A stretch of 6,699 nucleotides of DNA from Friedmanniella sp. (GTDB lineage Bacteria > Actinomycetota > Actinomycetes > Propionibacteriales > Propionibacteriaceae): positions 1 to 6,699 of the forward strand of contig JAOPXW010000261.1 of NCBI GenBank assembly GCA_025964935.1, read 5' to 3'. The stretch's first letter is position 1; each line of letters begins with the position of its first letter. The translations under genes and the position numbers were made by a program. The notes under the pieces are model-generated. The model saw only the letters and a list, made by a program, of their open reading frames with translations. It was not told the origin of the DNA and made no database searches. Below are positions 1-6,326 of this stretch, in pieces.

Positions 1-1
1 G

Positions 2-256
2 CTGACCAACGGCGACGGCATGCTGCTGGTCGGGCGGACGCTCTACGTGGTCCAGAACCGCCTCAACCAGCTCGCCGTGCTGAGGCTGAACGCGCACGGC
101 ACCCGCGGATCACTGGTGGACACCCTGCGCGACCCCCGGCTGGACGTCCCCACCACGGTGGCCGCCGCCCGCGGCGCGCTCTACCTGCCGAACGCCCGCT
201 TCGGCGCGGCGAGCCCGGGCACGATCGACTACGCCGTCATCCGCGTCGAGCGCTGA
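2..256 (+). CDS. SMP-30/gluconolactonase-like beta-propeller protein, C-terminal part (partial at left edge)
   Basis: The reading frame is open from the first bases of the window and ends at TGA 254-256, so only the last 84 residues of a longer protein are present. The visible part reads LTNGDGMLLVGRTLYVVQNR and continues with short beta-strand-like blocks (LAVLRL, LYLPNARF, DYAVIRV) separated by turns. This resembles the last blades of actinobacterial SMP-30/gluconolactonase or YncE-like propeller proteins, many of which are exported. The catalytic or metal-binding part and any signal peptide lie outside the window, so substrate and location cannot be told. The ATG at 20 is internal to this frame and need not be a start. 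The gene converges on the universal stress protein gene with only 22 bases between stop codons. The family call is from overall resemblance; the open frame itself is clear. Confidence 0.6.
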   Translation: MTNGDGMLLVGRTLYVVQNRLNQLAVLRLNAHGTRGSLVDTLRDPRLDVPTTVAAARGALYLPNARFGAASPGTIDYAVIRVER

Positions 257-285
257 CGGCCCGGCGGCCCCGCGCTCGTCAGTGC
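250..285. terminator. candidate bidirectional terminator between convergent genes
   Basis: GCGCTGACG (250-258) pairs with CGTCAGTGC (277-285), giving a nine-pair stem with one G-T wobble around an 18-base GC-rich loop. The stem contains the TGA of the upstream gene (254-256) and the TGA of the convergent stress gene (279-281 on the minus strand). There is no T tract on either side, which is common for actinobacterial terminators. Position between two converging genes supports the role. Confidence 0.5.
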
Positions 286-680
286 GCCTTCGGGGGCTTG
301 ACGGCCACCACCGGGCAGTCGGCGCCGAGCAGGATGGCCTGAGCCGTGCTGCCGGTGATGAGCTTGCCGACGGGGGAGCGGCGCCGGACGCCGATGACGA
401 CCATGTCGGCGCCGATCTCCTTCTCGGTGGCCAGGATGGCCTCCGCCGCACCCAGGCCGTCGGCCGGCCGCCGGATCTCGTACGCCACGCCCAGACCCCT
501 CAGCTCGGCCTCGATGGCGTCCATGTCCTGGGAGCTGGCGAACACCGGGTCGGCGTAGTTGCCGTCCTTGCCGGTGTTCAGGACGGTCAGAGACCCGCCT
601 GAGGTCCGGGCGTACTCGGTGGCGTAGTTGATGGCGGCGAGCCCCTCGGGGGTCGGGATGTAACCGACGACAATCTTCAT
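279..680 (-). CDS. universal stress protein (UspA family), single domain
   Basis: A 133-residue single-domain universal stress protein, usual length for the family; cytoplasmic and probably dimeric. It opens with the strand MKIVVGYIPTPEG and ends with the hallmark block around residues 92-128 (MVVIGVRRRSPVGKLITGS then CPVVAVKP). The ATP motif of the family is G-2x-G-9x-G-S/T. Here G97, G110 and S111 are kept but the second glycine is R100. The acidic residue usually found at the end of strand 1 is also absent, because YIPTP follows. It may therefore bind nucleotide differently or not at all. The ATG at 680 follows a TANNNT box six bases upstream and fits the strand-1 start of the family. It is divergent from secY and lies where ribosomal protein genes would normally precede secY. 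A stress or dormancy role is inferred from the family only. Confidence 0.93.
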   Translation of the reverse strand: MKIVVGYIPTPEGLAAINYATEYARTSGGSLTVLNTGKDGNYADPVFASSQDMDAIEAELRGLGVAYEIRRPADGLGAAEAILATEKEIGADMVVIGVRRRSPVGKLITGSTAQAILLGADCPVVAVKPPKAH

Positions 681-686
681 GGCCCT

Positions 687-692
687 ACCCTA
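687..692 (-). promoter_or_regulatory. candidate -10 element of the stress protein gene, leaderless arrangement
   Basis: On the minus strand TAGGGT is followed by six bases and then the ATG at 680. This places the expected transcription start at or next to the A of the start codon, as in leaderless actinobacterial transcripts. No convincing -35 hexamer is visible at 17-18 bases. The AGGG within the same stretch could instead be a close Shine-Dalgarno sequence. Confidence 0.4.
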
Positions 693-720
693 GGGCTGTG
701 ACGGGCCGGCAGCCAGGTTG

Positions 721-756
721 GTCCGGCCACCTCCGACCCGGCCGACCCGGCCGGAC
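721..756. repeat. inverted repeat enclosing a tandem 9-mer
   Basis: GTCCGGCC (721-728) and GGCCGGAC (749-756) are a perfect 8-base inverted repeat with a 20-base interval. Inside and overlapping it, GACCCGGCC occurs twice in tandem (735-743 and 744-752). It lies in the divergent spacer between the stress gene and secY. It may be an operator or merely GC-rich sequence; no known site is recognised. Confidence 0.4.
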
Positions 757-772
757 GGAACGGCCCAGCCCG

Positions 773-808
773 CGGTCATCGGGCGAGGATGACCGGTAAG
801 CGGTCATC
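773..808. promoter_or_regulatory. three copies of CGGTCATC in alternating orientation (possible operator)
   Basis: CGGTCATC is found at 773-780 (+), as its reverse complement GATGACCG at 788-795, and again at 801-808 (+). The intervals are 7 and 5 bases. The last two copies form a perfect 8-base hairpin or dyad with loop GTAAG. The first and third copies share one more base, GCGGTCATC. The array lies upstream of secY and overlaps the region where its promoter is expected. The exact repeats are directly visible; a role as a regulator binding site is inference, and I do not recognise the motif. Confidence 0.5.
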
Positions 809-820
809 TCTTGATAAAGT
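789..820 (+). promoter_or_regulatory. weak candidate promoter for secY
   Basis: TAAAGT at 815-820 fits the TANNNT form of the -10 element, and ATGACC at 789-794 is a partial match to TTGACA. The spacer between them is 20 bases, longer than ideal. Transcription would begin near 827, giving a leader of about 75 bases that contains the small perfect hairpin GACAA-GAG-TTGTC (851-863). A promoter somewhere in 681-902 is expected because the next gene upstream is divergent. This particular placement is uncertain. Confidence 0.25.
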
Positions 821-890
821 CGCGAGGTCCTGCGCGTTCGACTCGTCAGCGACAAGAGTTGTCCGCACCACAGGCTGGTCCACCACGAAA

Positions 891-896
891 GGGAGG
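891..896 (+). promoter_or_regulatory. ribosome binding site that fixes the secY start at GTG 903
   Basis: GGGAGG lies six bases before GTG 903. The residues from this GTG (MLAAFANAFRTPDLRKK) match the normal amino terminus of actinobacterial SecY. The ATG at 789 in the same frame would add 38 residues with no family counterpart. Confidence 0.8.
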
Positions 897-902
897 GCAG
901 GA

Positions 903-2209
<1,307 letters not shown>

Positions 2210-2210
<1 letters not shown>

Positions 2211-2806
2211 TGCGACTTCTCATCATGGGCCCCCCGGGGGCGGGTAAAGGCACGCAGGCCAAGACGATCGGGGCGCACTACGGGATCCCCGCGATCTCCA
2301 CCGGTGACATCTTCAGGTCGATGAAGACCGCGGACACCCCGCTGGCCCACAAGGTCACCGCCATCATGGAGTCGGGCGGCTACGTGAGCGACGAGATCAC
2401 CAACGAGATCGTCGCCGACCGGCTGGCCCAGGACGACTGCGAGCCCGGCTTCCTGCTGGACGGCTACCCGCGGACCCTGCCCCAGGTGCACACCCTGGAG
2501 GAGGCCCTGGCCGGCATGGGTCACCCCCTCGACGCGGTGATCTCCCTGGCCGCGGACGAGGACGAGGTGGTCAAGCGGCTGCTGAAGCGGGCCGAGACCG
2601 ACGGCCGCTCCGACGACACCGAGGCCACCATCCGCAAGCGTCAGCAGATCTACGCCGAGCAGACCGCGCCGTTGCTCGAGGTCTACCGCCGCGACGGCCT
2701 CCTGGTGGAGGTCGACGGGCTCGGCCCGGTCGAGGAGGTGTCGCAGCGGCTGTTCGCCGCGCTCGACGCCCACGCCTCACCCTCCTCCGTCCCGAGCGCC
2801 CGGTAG
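2210..2806 (+). CDS. adk: adenylate kinase, short form
   Basis: Adenylate kinase catalyses ATP + AMP to 2 ADP in the cytoplasm and keeps adenylate energy charge balanced. The P-loop GPPGAGKGT is at residues 7-15, the AMP-site segment STGDIFRSM at 30-38, and the signature FLLDGYPRT at 81-89. The region around 123-143 (KRLLKRAETDGRSDD then EATIRKR) goes straight from the first arginine helix to the next. The long, often zinc-binding LID domain is absent, so this is the short type known from mycobacteria. At 198 residues it is slightly longer than the mycobacterial enzyme because of a serine- and proline-rich tail (about 188-198). The ATG at 2210 overlaps the secY stop codon by one base, with GAAGGG at 2193-2198 inside the end of secY as the likely ribosome binding site. 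It is followed by map after 17 bases, the standard secY-adk-map order. Confidence 0.97.
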
Positions 2807-2823
2807 GCGCGGGGGACCCGCAG

Positions 2824-3693
2824 ATGTTCGGCTCGTCGCGAGGCGTCGAGATCAAGACTCCGGACCAGCTCCGGCAGATGCGTCTGGCCGGTCTGGTGGT
2901 GGCCCGCGCGATCGCCGCCACGACCGCCGAGGTCCGTCCCGGGGTCAGCACCCGGGATCTGGACGCGGTCGCCGCGGAGGTGATCCGCACCGCCGGGGCC
3001 GAGCCCTCGTTCCTGGACTACGGCGCCGAGGACGGCGTCGGCGGCTTCGCCGGGGTCACCTGCCTGTCGGTCAACGACGAGATCGTGCACGGGGTGCCCG
3101 GTGACCGGGTGCTGGTCGAGGGCGACGTGCTCTCCGTCGACTGCGGCGCCGTCATGAACGGCTGGCACGGCGACTCCGCGGTCACCGTCTTCGTCGGCGA
3201 GCCCGACCCGGCGCTGGCCCGGCTGAGCGAGGCCACCCGCGCGGCCATGTGGCGGGGCATCGCCGCGGCCCGCCTGGACGGGCACATCAGCGACATCAGC
3301 ACCGCGGTCGAGAGCTACGTCCGGGGGCTGACCCCGACGTACGGGATCGTCGAGGAGTACGTCGGGCACGGGATCGGGTCGGCCATGCACCAGCCGCCGG
3401 ACGTGCCCAACACCACCCCCCGCGGCGGGCTCCGGCCCCTGGGCCGGATGGGGCGCGGGGTCCGGATCGTCCCCGGGCTCGCCCTGGCCGTGGAGCCGAT
3501 GCTGACCGCGGGCAGTCCCGAGAACCACGTGCTGGACGACGACTGGACCGTGGTCACCGACGACGGCCGCCCCGCCTGCCACTGGGAGCACACCATCACC
3601 GTGACTCCGACCGGGGTCTGGGTGCTGACCGCCGAGGACGGCGGCGAGGAGATGCTGGGCTCGCTGGGTGTCCCCTTCGGCCCGCTGTCCTGA
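2824..3693 (+). CDS. map: type I methionine aminopeptidase
   Basis: The enzyme removes the initiator methionine from nascent proteins after deformylation, using a two-metal site. All family ligands are visible: D106 (SVDCGA), D117 (WHGDSA), H182 (GHGIG), E224 (AVEPM) and E255 (HWEHT). The substrate-site histidine is H89 (NDEIVHG). The product is 289 residues and lacks an N-terminal SH3-binding extension, so it belongs to the short bacterial class. One oddity is the stretch between H182 and E224, which spans 42 residues. In the E. coli enzyme the equivalent ligands, H171 and E204, are 33 apart. The extra nine residues lie in a Gly/Arg-rich segment around 198-213. The ATG at 2824 is preceded by GGGGGA (2811-2816). 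Third gene of the secY-adk-map unit; a GC-rich hairpin follows it, and the usual next gene infA is displaced by about 2.6 kb. Confidence 0.97.
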   Translation: MFGSSRGVEIKTPDQLRQMRLAGLVVARAIAATTAEVRPGVSTRDLDAVAAEVIRTAGAEPSFLDYGAEDGVGGFAGVTCLSVNDEIVHGVPGDRVLVEGDVLSVDCGAVMNGWHGDSAVTVFVGEPDPALARLSEATRAAMWRGIAAARLDGHISDISTAVESYVRGLTPTYGIVEEYVGHGIGSAMHQPPDVPNTTPRGGLRPLGRMGRGVRIVPGLALAVEPMLTAGSPENHVLDDDWTVVTDDGRPACHWEHTITVTPTGVWVLTAEDGGEEMLGSLGVPFGPLS

Positions 3694-3726
3694 CCCGGGC
3701 CGGGGGAGTCCAGGCCGCCGGCCGGG
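3694..3726 (+). terminator. candidate terminator after map
   Basis: Immediately after the map stop codon, CCCGGGCCGG (3694-3703) can pair with CCGGCCGGG (3718-3726), giving nine pairs with one bulged G and a 14-base loop. No T run follows. It lies just before the -10-like box of the sigma factor gene, so it would separate the secY-adk-map transcript from the inserted genes. In DNA this GC-rich, such repeats also arise by chance. Confidence 0.35.
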
Positions 3727-3728
3727 AG

Positions 3729-3734
3729 TAGGTT
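3729..3734 (+). promoter_or_regulatory. candidate -10 element of the sigma factor gene
   Basis: TAGGTT is followed by seven bases and then ATG 3742, so transcription would start at or next to the start codon (leaderless). No good -35 hexamer is seen, which would fit use of an alternative sigma factor but does not show it. No strong Shine-Dalgarno sequence competes with this reading. Confidence 0.4.
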
Positions 3735-3741
3735 CCGCCCT

Positions 3742-4761
3742 ATGAGCCAGGCGGTGGACGACGAGCTGTTCGTGGCGAACGCCGAGCCCTTGCGCGGCGA
3801 GCTGACCGCCCACTGCTACCGGATGCTCGGCTCGGTGCACGAGGCCGAGGACCTGGTCCAGGAGACCTACCTGCGGGCCTGGCGGGCGTACGGCGCGTTC
3901 GAGAACCGGTCTTCGGTCCGCACCTGGATGTACCGCATCGCCACCAACGCCTGCCTCAGCGCCCTGCAGGGCCGGGAGCGCCGTCCGCTGCCGACCGGGC
4001 TCGGGCAGCCCGCGTCGGACCCGTACGGCGCCCTGGACTCCCGACCCGAGGTGCCCTGGCTCGAGCCGCTGCCCGACGCGATGGTGTGGACCGGTGCGCC
4101 GGAGGACCCGGCCGCGACCACCGTCAGCCGGGAGAGCGTACGGCTGGCCTTCGTCGCCGCCCTGCAGCACCTGACCCCGCCGCAGCGGGCCGTGCTGATC
4201 CTGCGGGACGTGCTGGCCTGGCGGGCCGGCGAGGTGGCCGAGCTGCTCGAGCTGTCGGTGGCCGCGGTCAACAGCAGCCTGCAGCGGGCACACGCGCAGA
4301 TGGCCCGGTTGGACCCCGACGGGGTCGGACCCGACCGGGTCCGCGACGACGACCGGACCGCGGAGCTGCTGCCGCAGTACACGGCCGCCTTCGAGGCCTA
4401 CGACGTCGACCGGATCGTGGCCCTGCTCGCCGAGGACGCCGTCTGGGAGATGCCCCCGTTCACCGGCTGGTACGCCGGCGCGGCCGCGATCGGGGCGCTG
4501 ATCTCCACCGCCTGCCCGGCCCAGCGCGCCGGGGACATGGTGACCGTGCCGGTGCGCAGCAACGGGCAGTCGGCTTTCGGTCTCTACCTGCGCGAGCCCG
4601 ACGGCCGCCACGTCGCCTTCCAGCTGCAGGTGCCCACCGTGCACGACGGGCGGATCACCCACGTCGCCTGCTTCTTCGACACCGGGCTGTTCGCCCGGTT
4701 CGGGCTGCCGGACACCTGGGAGGCCGGGGACACGGGGTCGGGGAGCCGGTCCGACGCGTAG
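3742..4761 (+). CDS. ECF sigma factor with C-terminal SnoaL-like domain (SigG/TIGR02960-like)
   Basis: An extracytoplasmic-function sigma factor that would direct RNA polymerase to a small set of promoters. Region 2 covers about residues 10-80, with AEDLVQETYLRAWRAY (35-50) for core binding and RTWMYRIATNACLSAL (60-75) for -10 recognition. A linker carries PWLEPLPD (105-112), a feature of this fused subgroup. Region 4 is about 133-190, with LTPPQRAVLILRDVLAW and the helix-turn-helix EVAELLELSVAAVNSSLQRA (164-183). Residues about 205-325 form a SnoaL/NTF2-like domain (ELLPQYTAAFEAYDVDRIV, then AVWEMPPFTGWYAG). In fused ECF families this extension is known to modulate sigma activity in place of a separate anti-sigma factor. 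At 339 residues the length is usual for the group. No classical anti-sigma gene is adjacent; a DUF1707 membrane protein follows nine bases after the stop codon. I assign the group by resemblance to mycobacterial SigG and TIGR02960 proteins; targets and trigger are unknown. Confidence 0.9.
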   Translation: MSQAVDDELFVANAEPLRGELTAHCYRMLGSVHEAEDLVQETYLRAWRAYGAFENRSSVRTWMYRIATNACLSALQGRERRPLPTGLGQPASDPYGALDSRPEVPWLEPLPDAMVWTGAPEDPAATTVSRESVRLAFVAALQHLTPPQRAVLILRDVLAWRAGEVAELLELSVAAVNSSLQRAHAQMARLDPDGVGPDRVRDDDRTAELLPQYTAAFEAYDVDRIVALLAEDAVWEMPPFTGWYAGAAAIGALISTACPAQRAGDMVTVPVRSNGQSAFGLYLREPDGRHVAFQLQVPTVHDGRITHVACFFDTGLFARFGLPDTWEAGDTGSGSRSDA

Positions 4762-4764
4762 CCT
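4759..4764 (+). promoter_or_regulatory. candidate -10 element of the DUF1707 gene, overlapping the sigma factor stop codon
   Basis: TAGCCT begins with the TAG stop of the sigma gene and is followed by six bases and ATG 4771. The only Shine-Dalgarno-like sequence, GGAG at 4765-4768, is just two bases from that ATG, which is too close to work normally. This favours a leaderless start. No clear -35 is visible. Confidence 0.4.
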
Positions 4765-4770
4765 GGAGTG

Positions 4771-5142
4771 ATGAGCAGCGACCTGCCGATCTCCTCGAAG
4801 TACCGCAGCACGCCCCAGGCGCCGGTCAGCGACGCCGAGCGGGAGGACCTGAGCGCCCGGCTGAACTCCGCGTACGCCGACGGGACCCTGCCCCCGGAGG
4901 ACTACCAGGCCCGACTCGACACCCTGTTCGCCGCCACGAACCTGGGCGAGCTGGTGCCCGTGGTCGAGGGGCTCCCGGTCCGCCAGACCTACGACAGCCC
5001 GGCGATCGTGGCGAGCGCGGGCGGTCGACCCGGCGAGGTCTCGCCGGCGCGCGCGGCCGGCGGGTTCAGCCTGCTCGCGGTCGGCGGGGTGGCGCTGGGC
5101 ATCGTGCTCGTCGCGATCCTGTTCCTGGTCCTGTTCACCTGA
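4771..5142 (+). CDS. DUF1707 protein with C-terminal membrane anchor
   Basis: A 123-residue protein. Residues about 18-70 form the DUF1707 domain (PF08044), common in actinobacteria: VSDAEREDLSARLNSAYADG followed by TLPPEDYQARLDTLFAATN and GELVPVVEGLP. A flexible Ser/Gly/Pro-rich stretch (71-97) leads to one hydrophobic helix (about 98-122, LLAVGGVALGIVLVAILFLV) at the very end. No signal peptide precedes it, so the DUF1707 domain should face the cytoplasm, tail-anchored in the membrane. The biochemical role of the domain is not established. ATG 4771 is preferred over GTG 4768 because of its spacing from TAGCCT; the GTG would add one residue. It lies nine bases after the sigma factor gene. 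That spacing allows co-transcription and raises, without showing, a link between the two products. A strong hairpin follows the gene. Confidence 0.85.
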   Translation: MSSDLPISSKYRSTPQAPVSDAEREDLSARLNSAYADGTLPPEDYQARLDTLFAATNLGELVPVVEGLPVRQTYDSPAIVASAGGRPGEVSPARAAGGFSLLAVGGVALGIVLVAILFLVLFT

Positions 5143-5179
5143 GCCGGTGCGGTCCACCTGAGCCCGGGGATGGTGACCT

Positions 5180-5207
5180 GGGCCGCCCACCAATCGTCGG
5201 GCGGCTC
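5180..5207 (+). terminator. candidate terminator after the DUF1707 gene
   Basis: GGGCCGCCC (5180-5188) pairs with GGGCGGCTC (5199-5207), giving nine pairs with one G-T wobble and a 10-base loop. It lies 38 bases after the stop codon and upstream of the iron box. A T tract is lacking. It would isolate the next gene from readthrough. Confidence 0.55.
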
Positions 5208-5245
5208 GGCTGCGAATCACCTGCAGAAGCCCTGATCGGGCGTCA

Positions 5246-5264
5246 TATGGTTTGGCTAACCTAA
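5246..5264 (+). promoter_or_regulatory. DtxR/IdeR-type iron box
   Basis: TATGGTTTGGCTAACCTAA matches the 19-base DtxR/IdeR operator consensus TWAGGTTAGSCTAACCTWA at 17 of 19 positions; the misfits are T5248 and T5253. The right half is a perfect match. DtxR and IdeR bind such sites when loaded with Fe2+, repressing iron uptake genes and, in mycobacteria, activating iron-storage genes from upstream positions. The box ends 64 bases before the start codon of the di-iron protein gene. If that gene is leaderless, the box lies at about -82 to -64, upstream of the -35, which suits activation. TAACCT (5257-5262) inside the box could alternatively be a -10 element, which would suit repression. Confidence 0.7.
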
Positions 5265-5291
5265 GTGTGTCGACAAACACAGGACGCGCCT

Positions 5292-5321
5292 TTGGGACAA
5301 ACCGACCCCCGTCCCTAGGAT
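5292..5321 (+). promoter_or_regulatory. candidate promoter of the di-iron protein gene
   Basis: TTGGGA (5292-5297) and TAGGAT (5316-5321) are separated by 18 bases. Six bases follow to GTG 5328, suggesting a leaderless transcript. The AGGA at 5317-5320 is also placed seven bases from the GTG, so it could serve as a Shine-Dalgarno sequence if transcription begins further upstream near the iron box. Confidence 0.45.
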
Positions 5322-5327
5322 GAAACC

Positions 5328-6209
5328 GTGCCGCGGAAGAACATCTCGCACCAGAAGATCGCTGAGCATGTCCAGCGACTCGGTGAGCTGTATCCGCCCA
5401 TCCCCCTCGACTCGGTGGACCGGACCATCCTGCGCCCCGACCTGGTGGTCAGCCGCTTCGGGAACGTGATCGACTACCTGGCCAGGGTCGAGCTCGAGGT
5501 CGACCGGAACGTGCTCGAGCTGCTGACCCTGCTGCCCGACGTGGACGACACCAACAAGACCTTCTACGCCGACGTCTGGCAGCCCCAGGAGATCCAGCAC
5601 GGGCTGATCCTCGACCGGCTGCAGCAGGACCTGGGTCGGACCCCGGCCGAGCCGCACCTGGACGTGTCCTTCAAGATCAAGATCCTCGGCACCCTGGCCA
5701 CCCTGAAGCCGATCCAGGACGTGGCCAAGCTGCTCTACTTCCTGACCGGGGCGAGCACCGAGCGGCAGGCCGTGCTGGCGTACAACCAGATCAACGTCGG
5801 GCTGAAGGACCTGGGGGAGACCGCGATCTCGGAGACGATCATCCACCCGATCAAGCAGCAGGAGCCGGGCCACTTCGCCTTCTACCAGATGTCGGCGACC
5901 GCGATGATCCAGGACCGGGTGCTCAAGCCCTGGCAGCTGATGCTGGCCCGGGTGCTGCGGGAGAAGAGCTACGGGCTGGTCGGGACCAACGCCATGGACA
6001 GCTACAAGGCCGACATGGGTGGGGTGGCCGTCGACCTCGGGATCGACGCCGACCTCGAGGGGTACGCCCGGGAGATCGGCCGGGTCGAGACCCGGCTGCT
6101 GTGGGCCGAGCGGCAGGGGATGGAGTTTCCGCCCTACATCCTGAAGGCCCTGCGGGAGAGCGTCGAACTCTACCGCGAGCGGTCCATCGGCGCCCTGCTG
6201 CCGGCCTGA
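5328..6209 (+). CDS. acyl-ACP desaturase-like di-iron protein (ferritin-like fold)
   Basis: A 293-residue, largely helical soluble protein with a full set of candidate di-iron ligands in the order of the acyl-ACP desaturase family (PF03405). These are E55 or E57 (RVELEVDRN), E88-x-x-H91 (QEIQHG), E145 (STERQAVLAY) and E179-x-x-H182 (QEPGHFAFY). The spacings of about 31-33, 54 and 34 residues are close to those of plant stearoyl-ACP desaturase (E105, E143xxH146, E196, E229xxH232). Such enzymes use O2 and two electrons to introduce a double bond in an acyl chain; mycobacterial DesA proteins are relatives. The substrate here is unknown, and another oxygenase or oxidase role within the ferritin-like superfamily is possible. 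GTG 5328 is chosen for its spacing from TAGGAT and AGGA. An iron box upstream suggests iron control, sensible for an iron enzyme. It sits alone between a terminator candidate and infA, within the ribosomal region. Confidence 0.75.
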   Translation: MPRKNISHQKIAEHVQRLGELYPPIPLDSVDRTILRPDLVVSRFGNVIDYLARVELEVDRNVLELLTLLPDVDDTNKTFYADVWQPQEIQHGLILDRLQQDLGRTPAEPHLDVSFKIKILGTLATLKPIQDVAKLLYFLTGASTERQAVLAYNQINVGLKDLGETAISETIIHPIKQQEPGHFAFYQMSATAMIQDRVLKPWQLMLARVLREKSYGLVGTNAMDSYKADMGGVAVDLGIDADLEGYAREIGRVETRLLWAERQGMEFPPYILKALRESVELYRERSIGALLPA

Positions 6210-6239
6210 GGCCCCCGCCGCCGGCGCTCTGCGGGCGAT

Positions 6240-6268
6240 TTGGGTCGCACGGGCAGATCGCGTAAGAT
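6240..6268 (+). promoter_or_regulatory. promoter of infA
   Basis: TTGGGT (6240-6245) and TAAGAT (6263-6268) are 17 bases apart, a good housekeeping promoter layout. Transcription would begin near 6275, giving a leader of about 52 bases that opens with a stem-loop. It would let infA and rpmJ be expressed independently of the genes inserted upstream. Confidence 0.6.
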
Positions 6269-6275
6269 CACCTGT

Positions 6276-6297
6276 CGGCCACCTATGCCGGTGGTCG
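6276..6297 (+). other. stem-loop at the 5' end of the infA leader
   Basis: CGGCCACC (6276-6283) pairs with GGTGGTCG (6290-6297) over eight pairs, one of them G-U, with the six-base loop TATGCC. From the promoter position this hairpin would be the first structure in the infA transcript. It may stabilise the mRNA or take part in translational control; neither can be told from sequence. Confidence 0.45.
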
Positions 6298-6326
6298 GTT
6301 CTTCCGTGCAAGCAGATTGAGAGTAT

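Noticed and set aside
789..902. N-terminal extension of SecY starting at ATG 789
   Set aside because: The 38 extra residues have no SecY character, and GTG 903 has a good ribosome binding site and the expected N-terminal sequence. This stretch is better explained as promoter and leader.
4086..5264. 392-codon plus-strand frame overlapping the sigma factor and DUF1707 genes
   Set aside because: It is an Arg/Gly/Pro-rich out-of-frame translation of two supported genes.
5265..5278. Imperfect palindrome centred on GTCGAC beside the iron box
   Set aside because: It has one mismatch, is short, and matches no operator I recognise; it may simply flank the iron box.
2683..5280. Very long open frame on the minus strand (865 codons) across adk, map, the sigma factor and DUF1707 genes
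   Set aside because: It is the antisense shadow of well-supported genes in GC-rich DNA. The translation is low-complexity, rich in Gly, Arg, Val, His and Gln, with no recognisable domain.
6211..6237. Possible terminator after the di-iron protein gene
   Set aside because: Only about five pairs (6214-6218 with 6231-6235) can be formed around a large GC-rich loop and there is no T tract, so it cannot be told from background.
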